Source of the DNA: JAUSIK01 sp964362915
GTDB taxonomy: Archaea; Nanobdellota; Nanobdellia; Pacearchaeales; GW2011-AR1
NCBI GenBank assembly: GCA_964362915.1
Contig: CAYIGH010000032.1
Location: forward strand, 1-11,625
DNA: 11,625 nucleotides
Reading direction: 5' to 3'
Of this stretch, positions 5,490-11,625 are shown piece after piece. Positions within the stretch are counted from its first letter, which is position 1. Every line of letters starts with the position of its first letter. The position numbers and the translations under genes are program-made. Below the pieces are notes generated by a model, which was not told where the DNA came from, did no database searches, and saw only the letters and a list, made by a program, of their open reading frames with translations.

Positions 5490-6505
5490 ATGTGTAAAAT
5501 GGAAATAGAAAACAGAATCCCTTATTCTATTGTAAAAGAATAATATGATAAAGAGAAAGATGGAAAGATAAAACAGAGGTTGTTGATTGTTATAAAAGCG
5601 TTCAAGATAAAAAGCAGTTATGAAATAGGAGAACAAGTGCATACGAGCCACACAAAAGTTCAAAGGTGGATAAACAGATTTAACAAAAAAGGAATTGAAG
5701 GATTGTATGATAAACCTCGTTCTGGCAGACCGTCAATATTGAAGAAAAAACAAATAATTCTGCTTGAGAAAACAATTAGTAGAAAAAGCGAGTTTAGAGT
5801 AGGGTACAACACGTTGGAAATTATTCACGAAATAAAAACAGAATTTGGAGTGGCATATACTCCAAGACATGTGAGAAGACTGCTACATAAACTGGGATAT
5901 AGTAGAATAACACCTAGACCAAGTCATGTGAATAAAGACCCAATAAAAAGTAAGGAAATCGTCAGCAATTTAAAAAAAACTTACAATGTTTGGGTGAAGA
6001 ATGGGTAGTTTTTTCTGGAGATGAATTTAGCGTTGATATGCAAATCAAAGGCACAAAAATCTGGGCCAAAAAAGGTTCTAAGCCATTGTTTCCTTCTCAA
6101 ACAGGAAAAGGAAAAGTGAAGATATTTGGAGCACTAAATAACAAAAAAGGAAGAGTAATAACTTATGGCTCCAAAAAAATTGATAGACATTCTTTCATAA
6201 AATTTCTTGTAAAGATTTTGCACTATCATAAGAAAGTTTATTTGATTGTGGATAACGCTTCGTGGCATAAAGCAAAAGATGTAAAGAAATTCCTGAGGGA
6301 AAATAGACACAGATTAAGAATAGAGCATTTTCCGCCCTACAGTCCAGAATATAATCCATCAGAGCAATGCTGGAAATCTGTTAAAAGAGATTTACTAACA
6401 CTGAAATTATTTTTATCAGCAGAAAGTATGGAGGAGCAGATTAAAGATTACTTCAAAAAGAAGGATTTTTCTGGCTTGAAGTTAGAACGCTTTTTAAGTC
6501 CTTGA
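5490..6505 (+). pseudogene. IS630-family transposase, interrupted by an early stop and a -1 frameshift
   Basis: The full reading gives about 335 residues, normal for IS630 transposases. Translation from ATG 5490 or 5499 (AAGGA upstream) meets an in-frame TAA at 5541-5543; the same frame then continues with Y-D-K-E-K-D-G-K-I-K-Q-R and a helix-turn-helix domain (to about 5900), so the stop has replaced one residue of a once-continuous N-terminus. A TTG at 5580 could restart translation. That frame ends at TAG 6006-6008, and the catalytic domain lies in the -1 frame, open from 5954. It carries the DDE residues: D in S-G-D-E-F-S (about 6020), D in I-V-D-N-A-S-W-H (about 6251) and E in N-P-S-E-Q-C-W (about 6362), followed by the IS630 P-P-Y-S-P-E-x-N-P region. 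The overlap contains an A8 run (5972-5979), which could be a programmed slippage site, but the early TAA argues for decay. Confidence 0.82.
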
Positions 6506-6506
6506 C
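6484..6506 (-). repeat. IS630 right terminal inverted repeat
   Basis: Its reverse complement starts GTCAAGGACTTAAA next to TA and contains CGTTCT at the same offset as the left end. The transposase stop codon (6503-6505) lies inside it. Confidence 0.65.
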
Positions 6507-6611
6507 TATAAACGAAATTCTTTGGTAATTTGTAAAATCTTTGTATTCTGTCTTGTTGAAATATAAGGGAATATCAGATTCATGGAAAAGATTAACTAGT
6601 TGTTCTTCCAT
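6507..6611 (-). pseudogene. N-terminal fragment of an IS5-like (DDE_Tnp_1-type) transposase, tentative
   Basis: From the ATG at 6611 the minus strand encodes about 35 residues: M-E-E-Q-L-V, then D-I-P-L-Y-F-N-K and F-T-N-Y-Q-R-I-S-F-I. The pattern D-I-P-(L/V)-x-F, about ten residues, then T-N-x-Q resembles the start of archaeal IS5-group transposases, as far as I recall. The frame runs into the IS630 element at the TA of 6507-6508. If the IS630 element is removed, it meets TAA two codons later, so the fragment was already truncated before that insertion. No remainder is visible on the left flank. The resemblance is by eye only. It could instead be chance coding potential, or the 5' part of an unrelated small gene. 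Confidence 0.4.
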
Positions 6612-6622
6612 TCTAGAGTTAT

Positions 6623-6663
6623 ATTTAGGTAGGATAATTTGTTGTATCACGTCCTACCTAAAT
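6623..6663. repeat. Perfect 12-bp inverted repeat (hairpin) in the intergenic region
   Basis: ATTTAGGTAGGA (6623-6634) and TCCTACCTAAAT (6652-6663) are perfect inverted copies separated by 17 bases. On the minus strand the hairpin lies 11 bases upstream of the ATG of the transposase fragment at 6611. It could be the end structure of that older element, a hairpin that limits its translation from read-through mRNA, a terminator, or an operator for the downstream glycosyltransferase gene. The next 137 bases (6664-6800) hold no gene I can support; they contain a loose tandem copy of TCCTAAT (6720 and 6735) and an AT-rich stretch (6736-6765) that may include the glycosyltransferase promoter. Confidence 0.65.
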
Positions 6664-6800
6664 TTCTTTACTATAATTATTTTTCGGTCGAACTCCGGAC
6701 AATCTCCACGAATCATTAGTCCTAATTGATAATATCCTAATATAATAAGGTTTATTTACTATAGGTCAAATGTCCTTAAGATTCAATTGAATATAGCATC

Positions 6801-7763
6801 ATGATTAAAAAAATACTTATTATAAGAAACGATAAAATAGGAGATTTAGTTACCTCCACAGGTGTATTTAGGGAACTAAAGAAGGCTTTTCCAGAATCAG
6901 AAATTAACGCTATAGTCTCCAAAGCTGGAGAGCAGATTATCTTAAAAAATAAAAATATTGATAAAATACTTGTTGCAGACTATCCTCCTAATAATTATAA
7001 AAATTTTATTAGCTATGTAAATCTAATAAAAATACTAAAAAAAGAAAATATAGATGTTGGAATTGATTTAAGAGGTAGTATTTTTAATATAATTTTTTTA
7101 TATTTAATAAAAGCGAAATATAAAGTTGGTTATTATAATCATTATTTTTCAAAATTCTTCTTGGATTATTCTTATAAGAAAGACCGTAAGAACACACATG
7201 CTGTTTTCCAAAGAATTGACTTAATTAACAAATCTTTAAACTTAAATTCTAAGAACTATGCTCTGGATATAGCTGTAGATAAAGAAGACGAGAAAAAAGC
7301 TAATGAATTAATTAAGGACTTTAAACTGAAGAAATTTGTTTGCATAGTTCCTGATGCTAGCTTAGAGTATAAGCAATGGCCATTAGAAAGATTTGATAAA
7401 ATAATTAAATATCTCCATAGGAACTATCTAAAATATAAAGTTGTTTTAATTGGATATGACAAAGATAAAATGAATTGGTTAAAAAAAATAAATCCAGAGA
7501 TTATTGTTCCTGAAGAATTATTGGATCTGAGAGTTAGCTATCTTTTATTTAAGAAGTCACATCTTGTAATAACCCATGATGGTGGACCCATGCATATAGC
7601 TGGGGCTGCTAATTGCAATATGATTGCGTTTATACCTAAACATTTGGCTATACCTTATTATAAACCATTGAGCAAAAACTCTAGAATTATAAACAAAGAT
7701 ACAAAAAATATTTCTGTGGAAGAGGTGGAAGAGGTAATAGAGCGATTTTTATCTCAAAGGTAG
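6801..7763 (+). CDS. Glycosyltransferase family 9 (heptosyltransferase-like)
   Basis: This 320-residue GT-B glycosyltransferase resembles bacterial ADP-heptose:LPS heptosyltransferases (GT9, COG0859), which transfer a sugar from a nucleotide donor to a growing glycan at the inner face of the membrane. The N-terminal domain begins with K-I-L-I-I-R-N-D-K-I-G-D15, where the G-D corresponds to the catalytic Asp region of the family. The C-terminal domain has K-Q-W-P (191-194) and the donor-site motif H-D-G-G-P-M-H-I-A-G-A-A (259-270). The length is typical. No TATA box is seen at the leaderless distance, so there may be a short leader; the IS630 insertion upstream may have altered its promoter. 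Donor and acceptor are unknown; no heptose synthesis genes are in the window. Its last 10 bases overlap the convergent ribbon-helix-helix gene. Confidence 0.88.
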   Translation: MIKKILIIRNDKIGDLVTSTGVFRELKKAFPESEINAIVSKAGEQIILKNKNIDKILVADYPPNNYKNFISYVNLIKILKKENIDVGIDLRGSIFNIIFLYLIKAKYKVGYYNHYFSKFFLDYSYKKDRKNTHAVFQRIDLINKSLNLNSKNYALDIAVDKEDEKKANELIKDFKLKKFVCIVPDASLEYKQWPLERFDKIIKYLHRNYLKYKVVLIGYDKDKMNWLKKINPEIIVPEELLDLRVSYLLFKKSHLVITHDGGPMHIAGAANCNMIAFIPKHLAIPYYKPLSKNSRIINKDTKNISVEEVEEVIERFLSQR

Positions 7764-7984
7764 CCTAAGTTTTTCAGCCTTTCTTTTATTTCTTCTTCTG
7801 TTTTTTTGTCCAGTATTTGGCTTTTATCTGGAGAAGAAAAGATTTGCCTTAAAATAAATGTAACATATTCTGATACAGAATGAACTCCTGTGCCCTCTAT
7901 ATTTCTTCTTATTTCTTCTATTAATGGCATTGGTAAAGAGACTGTGCCGTACTTATTCTTTTGATTATTCTTACTTTTTCTCAT
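7754..7984 (-). CDS. Ribbon-helix-helix (CopG-like) protein with LGYL tail
   Basis: The 76-residue protein has a basic N-terminus, a short strand Y-G-T-V-S-L-P (12-18), a first helix (19-30), a G-T-G turn (31-33) and a second helix starting S-V-S-E-Y-V-T-F-I-L-R (36-46). This is the layout of a dimeric ribbon-helix-helix DNA-binding domain. After a linker it ends in a charged helix E-E-E-I-K-E-R-L-K-N-L-G-Y-L (63-76), which matches the tail of the microprotein at 1945-2067. The tail is outside the DNA-binding core and so may be a protein-contact peptide. The gene is convergent with the glycosyltransferase and divergent from the methyltransferase, with which it shares an 82-base promoter region. 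It may regulate these glycan genes; the operator is not identified. Confidence 0.8.
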   Translation of the reverse strand: MRKSKNNQKNKYGTVSLPMPLIEEIRRNIEGTGVHSVSEYVTFILRQIFSSPDKSQILDKKTEEEIKERLKNLGYL

Positions 7985-8002
7985 TTTTATAAAGAGGTTA
8001 TA

Positions 8003-8018
8003 AACTTATTAAAACTTA
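8003..8018 (-). promoter_or_regulatory. Possible TATA box for the ribbon-helix-helix gene
   Basis: On the minus strand this reads AAGTTTTAATAAGTTT, centred about 27 bases upstream of the ATG at 7984. It is a weaker TATA match than the others in the window. Confidence 0.4.
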
Positions 8019-8034
8019 CGTTTTTAGATTGGAA

Positions 8035-8044
8035 ATATTTAAAA
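8035..8044 (+). promoter_or_regulatory. TATA box for the methyltransferase gene
   Basis: ATATTTAAAA is centred about 27 bases upstream of the ATG at 8067 and is identical to the core of the box at 1912. The intervening sequence has no convincing ribosome binding site, which fits a leaderless mRNA. Confidence 0.6.
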
Positions 8045-8066
8045 CACCAATTAAATTTAACCTCTG

Positions 8067-8729
8067 ATGAAAAGCTTGGAAGCACAAAAATTTATTGAGT
8101 ATTATAAACAGAAAAAGGTTACAGGAACATACGATGCACAAAGAGAAGGAACATCTTATAGGAGAAGAAAAAGAAAAATTGAATTACAATATTTTTTGGA
8201 ACTTATTGATAAAAAAGAAAATGAGAAAGTTTTAGAATTAGGATGTAGTTCTGGATTTTTAACAGAACATTTGGGAAAAGTAACTGCGATAGACACTTCT
8301 GAGGACATGCTAACAATAACTAGAAAAAAGAATCCTCTTGCTGAATGCATTCATGCTGATATGTTTGAACTGCCCTTCAAGAATAATTCATTTGATAAAG
8401 TAGTAACTATGAGAGTATGGAATCATTTAGATAGGAATGACTTAATAAAAGCTATAAAAGAGGTAAAACGTGTTTTAAAAAATAAAGGATATTTAATATT
8501 TGATGCTGAAGATAAATCTTGGTTAAGAAGATTTATTGGTATTATCTATAAGTTTATTTTTAGGCCTACAGGATATAAGATTTATCAATATTCTATGAGG
8601 GAGTTATATAATATTTTGAAAAATGAGGGTTTTATAATAGAAAAAGTAAAATTCATTCAACATAGAATTGGAAGGCAAATAATCTTGAAGAATAAATTAA
8701 TTGAAAATAGGATTTTATTAATAGCTTAA
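8067..8729 (+). CDS. Class I SAM-dependent methyltransferase
   Basis: This 220-residue protein has a Rossmann-type methyltransferase fold (Methyltransf_11/25-like). Motif I is V-L-E-L-G-C-S-S-G (55-63); A-I-D76 after the second strand is the ribose-binding acidic position; H-A-D-M-F-E-L-P-F (96-104) is the adenine-contact strand; and S-F-D-K-V-V (108-113) is motif IV. The C-terminal part after about residue 150 is basic with a short hydrophobic stretch and probably forms the acceptor cap. N-, O- or C-methylation of a small molecule, sugar or lipid is possible; the sequence does not decide. The last 12 bases overlap the convergent radical SAM gene. Given its neighbours, glycan or lipid tailoring is a reasonable guess. 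Confidence 0.9.
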   Translation: MKSLEAQKFIEYYKQKKVTGTYDAQREGTSYRRRKRKIELQYFLELIDKKENEKVLELGCSSGFLTEHLGKVTAIDTSEDMLTITRKKNPLAECIHADMFELPFKNNSFDKVVTMRVWNHLDRNDLIKAIKEVKRVLKNKGYLIFDAEDKSWLRRFIGIIYKFIFRPTGYKIYQYSMRELYNILKNEGFIIEKVKFIQHRIGRQIILKNKLIENRILLIA

Positions 8730-10040
8730 ACCTTTTTCTCTTAATCTAGTCTGCAGTTCTATATAATTTCTCATTATCTCTTCTTTACTAAATCCTCTTC
8801 CCCATTCAGTTTGTTTTTCATATTCAAAAGTAACTGTTTTAGGAATTTCTTCTTTATATCGGCCATACATATGATGATTATTTGCCCAATCTGTTGTTAT
8901 CTCTTTAATCCCGAATTTTTTTGGATTGTAAAAGACCTCTGTTCCTGGCCTTATTGTGAAGATAGATAGATATACCATTTCTGGCTGTGTTTCATTTATA
9001 AATTTCCAGGTTTTTTCTACTATGTTTTCTGGTTCGCCCGGCAATCCTAATATTAAATATACTCTGGCTTCTATATTATTCTCTTTTAAGATTCTAATTG
9101 TCTCTTTTGCCTTTTCTACCTTTATTCTTTTATTAATTATGTCTAAAGAAGTTTGATTAACGCTTTCCACACCTAAACCTAATGCCACACATCCAGATTC
9201 TTCGGCGAGTTTTGCTAACTCGGGCGTAATACCATCAACTCTACATTGGCCTCTCCACTGAATACCAGTTTCTGCTATTGCTTCTAGACGGGAGATAGCT
9301 TTTCTTCTACTTAAAGGTATACCTATCTCATCTAATAGGTTAATTCCTTGAATCCCATATTCGTTTTTTAGATAGATTATTTCTTCTTTAATTAGAGTTG
9401 ATTCCCTTTCCCTTATAAATGGATTATAATCCTTAACCTGTGAGATTTCACAAAAGGAACAGCTATACGGGCAGCCTCTAGTAAAGACCACAGTTGTTCC
9501 TAGAAGGTTTTCTGATTCTTTTTTTTTCTTTAAAGTCATTATGCCTTTCTTTGCTATGGCTGATTTGGGAAGATATTTTCTAAGTGGAATTGGATATTTA
9601 TTTATGTCTATAACCCTCTCCTGTTTATACACTTTTTCTAATTCTTGCTCTCTATAATCTTTTATTGCTTTTATGACTGATTCTTCTCCATCACCTAGAA
9701 TAATTGAATCCAGTAAACTCAAACATTTATCTGGAAATATATTTGCATGTGGTCCTCCAGCTATATGTTTGGCTTTTGGATAAACCTCTCGCAGATTATC
9801 TATTATTTCTGATTGTTCATTATAATCTAAGGTGTATAGCGAATGAAGATAAATATCGCATTCTGGAATGTGACTGATAATGAATTCTTTTTTTATGCCT
9901 CTTAAATCAATAAGAAGTGGTTCTATTTGACTTTGGAATTCTGATTCGAGTAGTGTCAATAAATGAAAGTGTGTATGAGGGTCGCCCCTAAATGGGTCAT
10001 GGAGATAATCACTTGTAGGGTTAATAAAGCCAATACGCAT
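8718..10040 (-). CDS. B12-binding-domain radical SAM enzyme
   Basis: The 440-residue protein has the COG1032 layout. The N-terminal half (about 1-125) is a cobalamin-binding-like Rossmann domain with G-G-P-H-A-N (95-100) and L-G-D-G-E-E (115-120). The radical SAM core follows, with the 4Fe-4S cysteines C190-x3-C194-x2-C197 in T-R-G-C-P-Y-S-C-S-F-C. Further SAM-domain motifs are G-L-G-V-E-S (288-293) and L-G-L-P-G-E (331-336). I see no D-x-H-x-x-G motif, so cobalamin, if bound, is probably base-on or not coordinated by His. Such enzymes carry out methylations, methylthiolations or ring rearrangements; the exact reaction cannot be named. It follows the dioxygenase gene by one base (TAA-A-ATG), so the two are almost certainly co-translated from one mRNA. 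Confidence 0.92.
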   Translation of the reverse strand: MRIGFINPTSDYLHDPFRGDPHTHFHLLTLLESEFQSQIEPLLIDLRGIKKEFIISHIPECDIYLHSLYTLDYNEQSEIIDNLREVYPKAKHIAGGPHANIFPDKCLSLLDSIILGDGEESVIKAIKDYREQELEKVYKQERVIDINKYPIPLRKYLPKSAIAKKGIMTLKKKKESENLLGTTVVFTRGCPYSCSFCEISQVKDYNPFIRERESTLIKEEIIYLKNEYGIQGINLLDEIGIPLSRRKAISRLEAIAETGIQWRGQCRVDGITPELAKLAEESGCVALGLGVESVNQTSLDIINKRIKVEKAKETIRILKENNIEARVYLILGLPGEPENIVEKTWKFINETQPEMVYLSIFTIRPGTEVFYNPKKFGIKEITTDWANNHHMYGRYKEEIPKTVTFEYEKQTEWGRGFSKEEIMRNYIELQTRLREKGLSY

Positions 10041-10041
10041 T

Positions 10042-10851
10042 TTAGTGTAGCGGAATTACTTTTCTTCTAGCTGTTCTTCCAGGAATAAACTCCTCTCCTT
10101 TTGTAATATAAGAACAAGAAAAAAGAGGTCTAGATCTTTTTTTTGATACATTAGCGTAAGAACCGTGAATACAATTTCCATGAAGAACAAGTAGATCTCC
10201 CTTTCTAAAATTTACATCTACTTTTTCATAACCTTCCGGCATTATTACTTTATTTCCTGGATTAGTTCCTTTATCTTCTCTATAGCTCTTTCTTTCTTCT
10301 GCTGGAAGAATGCCTTCTTTGTGAGAGCCAGGATAAAAGTACATTGTCCCATTTTCTTTATCCGCATCTGCTAAAAATAAATTTGTTGTTATATACTGCC
10401 CATTCTGGTTTTTTATATATGCATTATCCTGATGTGGTTCCCATGCTTGAAAAGCATAAGGGCTGCCTGCTTCTTTAAAAAGCATCTGGCTTTGCAAACC
10501 TACAACCTCCTTTCCTTGTAAAGTTTCTAAAACTGAGACTATTCTTGGATCTCTCATAACATTACTCATTAATTTTGTAGTCTCGATTGCCCTTTCTATA
10601 TAATCTACTTTTTCCACTAAAAGAACGTTATTAGGAATTTCAGGAATAATTTGAGCAACTAGAAATTCCAATCTGTCTGGATTTATTATGGCGGCAAAAT
10701 CTTTATTTGCGTGATTTCTTATATTATTTAGTATAAAATCGCACTCTTTATAAGAGAATATTCCTTCGACAACTAAATGCCCTTCTTCAAGATATTGCTT
10801 TTGTTGTTCTTGAGTTATTTTATACTCCTGTTCTTTTATATTTGAGCTCAT
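10042..10851 (-). CDS. Phytanoyl-CoA dioxygenase (PhyH)-family Fe(II)/2-oxoglutarate oxygenase
   Basis: This 269-residue protein is a PhyH-type non-heme iron dioxygenase, which normally hydroxylates a small-molecule or lipid substrate using O2 and 2-oxoglutarate. The iron ligands are visible as H140-x-D142 (E-P-H-Q-D-N) and H229 in C-I-H-G-S-Y-A-N, with R239 or R241 as the 2-oxoglutarate carboxylate ligand. Other family marks are the N-terminal Y-L-E-E-G-H-L-V-V-E-G segment (20-30) and G-T-M-Y-F-Y-P-G-S-H (168-177). The active site looks intact. It is the first gene of a two-gene operon with the radical SAM enzyme. Requirement for O2 is noteworthy in a probably archaeal, possibly anaerobic host. 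The substrate is unknown; a glycan, lipid or secondary metabolite is possible. Confidence 0.92.
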   Translation of the reverse strand: MSSNIKEQEYKITQEQQKQYLEEGHLVVEGIFSYKECDFILNNIRNHANKDFAAIINPDRLEFLVAQIIPEIPNNVLLVEKVDYIERAIETTKLMSNVMRDPRIVSVLETLQGKEVVGLQSQMLFKEAGSPYAFQAWEPHQDNAYIKNQNGQYITTNLFLADADKENGTMYFYPGSHKEGILPAEERKSYREDKGTNPGNKVIMPEGYEKVDVNFRKGDLLVLHGNCIHGSYANVSKKRSRPLFSCSYITKGEEFIPGRTARRKVIPLH

Positions 10852-10882
10852 TTTTTATCTATAGAAATTGTTTATTTTTGTT

Positions 10883-10895
10883 CTATATAAATATT
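10883..10895 (-). promoter_or_regulatory. TATA box for the dioxygenase/radical SAM operon
   Basis: On the minus strand this reads AATATTTATATAG, centred about 38 bases upstream of the ATG at 10851, which would give a leader of roughly 10 bases. From here to the broken transposase (10896-10956) I see only a short inverted pair, GTGTT and AACAC (10910-10914, 10933-10937), perhaps part of the transposon end. Confidence 0.5.
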
Positions 10896-10956
10896 TCGCT
10901 AAGATTGCCGTGTTGCATGACCTCCAATAAATAACACAGCATTCTCTAATTCGTGA

Positions 10957-11625
10957 TTATTGCGTAATTTCTTGAAGCAAATTGTAAGCCCAGAACTTTA
11001 CTTTAACTTCATGATACATGTTTCTTTTCTTTGTCGCAGAAACGTATTCCCCCATTGTTCTTTTGCATCCTTAATATATCCCTTCTGTTAATGGCCATCT
11101 TTGTCCATAATCTTTTTCTCTCGACCATTCTTCATAAGGCATGCTTTTGTAAATTCTAACTTCTTTTTTTCTTCTAGGAGACTTTGTTTTAACTGAGCAA
11201 TTATCTCTTAGTTTAATTGCCGTTGGAATCTGATATTTATCACATAAATTGAACATATCTTCATTTTCATGCAATCCATCGGCCAAGAGAACCCCTATAT
11301 TTTTATGATTCTTTCTCACCATTCCCCTTGCAGACGCTCTTTCATCAAGACCTTCATTACCAACACGAATATCAATTGTATACTTTTTTCCTTTCTTATT
11401 TTTACAACCCATTATAACAACTTTTATCCATCCTTTCTTTACTTTCCATTGTTCTCTCATCCATCCTCCTCTTTTTGTTGACTTTTCTCCAGAACCATCA
11501 ACTCCAATATCAAGATAATCTTTCATATCTTCCTCAAGAATCTTGAAGTCGAATTCAAGAGCATTATATCGACGTGAAATCTGAGTATAGCTTATTGCCG
11601 GAAATTTGTATTTATAATTTTCAGA
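10957..11625 (-). pseudogene. IS5-like DDE transposase with an internal TAA; 5' end beyond the window
   Basis: The reading frame enters at the window edge (11625), is open for 33 codons before the ATG at 11526, and continues to TAA at 11071-11073. After this stop the same frame continues for 37 more codons (G-C-K-R-T-M-G-E ... N-L-L-Q-E-I-T-Q) to a second TAA at 10957-10959. Catalytic residues, numbered from the internal ATG, are D10 in G-V-D-G-S-G, D83 in L-A-D-G and E148 in R-W-P-L-T-E-G, with the K of the Y-R-E-K-type signature lying beyond the stop. Related transposases usually have Ser where the stop lies (pattern E-G-I-F-S-A), so a TCA-to-TAA change would explain it. It is a DDE_Tnp_1-type (IS5/IS4-like) protein, inactive unless the stop is read through. 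Inverted repeats cannot be judged because the other end is outside the window. Confidence 0.82.

Larger units (their letters stand above)
5423..6506 (+). mobile_element. IS630-family insertion sequence, probably inactive
   Basis: The 1084-bp element is flanked by TA at 5421-5422 and 6507-6508, matching the TA target duplication of IS630 elements. The ends are imperfect inverted repeats of about 23 bases (5423-5445 and 6484-6506), ungapped with 15 of 23 matches, including a common CGTTCT at the same offset. It contains one transposase gene in two reading frames with an early in-frame stop. Removing the element joins ...CTTAATATA to TAAACGAA... (one TA kept), next to an older transposase fragment. 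It separates ribB from the glycosyltransferase gene. The boundaries are read directly from sequence; the family comes from the transposase. Confidence 0.8.

Noticed and set aside
5415..5663. Hydrophobic 82-codon minus-strand frame across the IS630 left end
   Set aside because: It spans the insertion boundary and is the complement of the transposase N-terminus; its hydrophobicity follows from antisense AT-rich codons.
6681..6710. tRNA-like T-arm (TTCGG, loop TCGAACT, CCGGA)
   Set aside because: The 7-base loop is one position out of register with the conserved T-loop, and no acceptor, D or anticodon arms can be built around it on either strand.
6541..6729. 62-codon plus-strand frame downstream of the IS630 element
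   Set aside because: It starts at TTG with no promoter or ribosome binding site, crosses the 12-bp hairpin, and is antisense to the more family-like transposase fragment.
8156..8350. 64-codon minus-strand frame inside the methyltransferase
   Set aside because: Antisense to conserved motif I of the methyltransferase; low-complexity Phe/Leu/Ser product.
8956..9156. 66-codon plus-strand frame inside the radical SAM gene
   Set aside because: Antisense to a conserved part of the radical SAM core, with no independent support.
5541..11073. Reassignment of TAA as a sense codon, since both transposases contain in-frame TAA
   Set aside because: TAA is the normal terminator of ribB, the cytidylyltransferase, the methyltransferase and the dioxygenase genes, with no family-like sequence continuing after it there. 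Only the transposases are interrupted, which fits decay.
11269..11481. 70-codon plus-strand frame inside the IS5-like transposase
   Set aside because: Antisense to the catalytic domain, with a Ser/Phe/His-rich product typical of an antisense shadow.
1..11625. CRISPR array
   Set aside because: No regularly spaced direct repeats were seen; the only repeats are transposon ends, two single hairpins and promoter-like strings.

Overview
The window is strongly AT-rich and reads as archaeal. TATA-like boxes (TTTAAATA or ATATTTAAAA) lie about 25-27 bases upstream of several start codons, with no clear Shine-Dalgarno site between, as expected for leaderless archaeal transcripts. The families fit an uncultivated lineage, possibly a DPANN-type archaeon such as Woesearchaeota or Pacearchaeota. 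That placement is inference; there is no marker gene in the window.

Layout. At the left edge (10-28) a small hairpin resembles an IS200/IS605-type end, followed by a small unidentified protein (57-440). A cytosolic alkaline-phosphatase-superfamily phosphohydrolase (447-1841, minus) is divergent from a plus-strand cluster: a 40-codon microprotein gene (1945-2067) overlapping a sulfatase-like hydrolase (2064-3368), then a short-chain dehydrogenase (3413-4237) and a TagD-like cytidylyltransferase (4239-4706). Convergent with these is ribB (4709-5347, minus). A degenerate IS630-family element occupies 5423-6506, with terminal inverted repeats and TA on both sides; it sits at the edge of what looks like an older transposase fragment with a 12-bp hairpin. 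A GT9 glycosyltransferase (6801-7763) is followed by a convergent ribbon-helix-helix regulator (7754-7984, minus). A methyltransferase (8067-8729) is convergent with a minus-strand pair, a PhyH-type Fe(II)/2-oxoglutarate dioxygenase and a B12-binding-type radical SAM enzyme (8718-10851). A second broken transposase (IS5-like, 10957-11625, minus) runs off the right edge.

How the genes may work together. The cytidylyltransferase, dehydrogenase, GT9 glycosyltransferase, methyltransferase and two alkaline-phosphatase-fold enzymes suggest a locus for making or decorating a surface glycan or lipid with a CDP-activated alcohol. RibB is a housekeeping riboflavin enzyme. The dioxygenase and radical SAM enzyme probably modify a common but unknown substrate.

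The most unusual signal is a shared C-terminal peptide, E-E-E-(I/L)-K-E-x-L-x-x-L-G-Y-L. It ends both the 40-residue microprotein, translationally coupled to the sulfatase-like gene, and the ribbon-helix-helix regulator 5.7 kb away. The sulfatase-like protein is also odd: it has a Ser at the nucleophile position without the sulfatase Arg, and all six of its cysteines lie in the last 91 residues.
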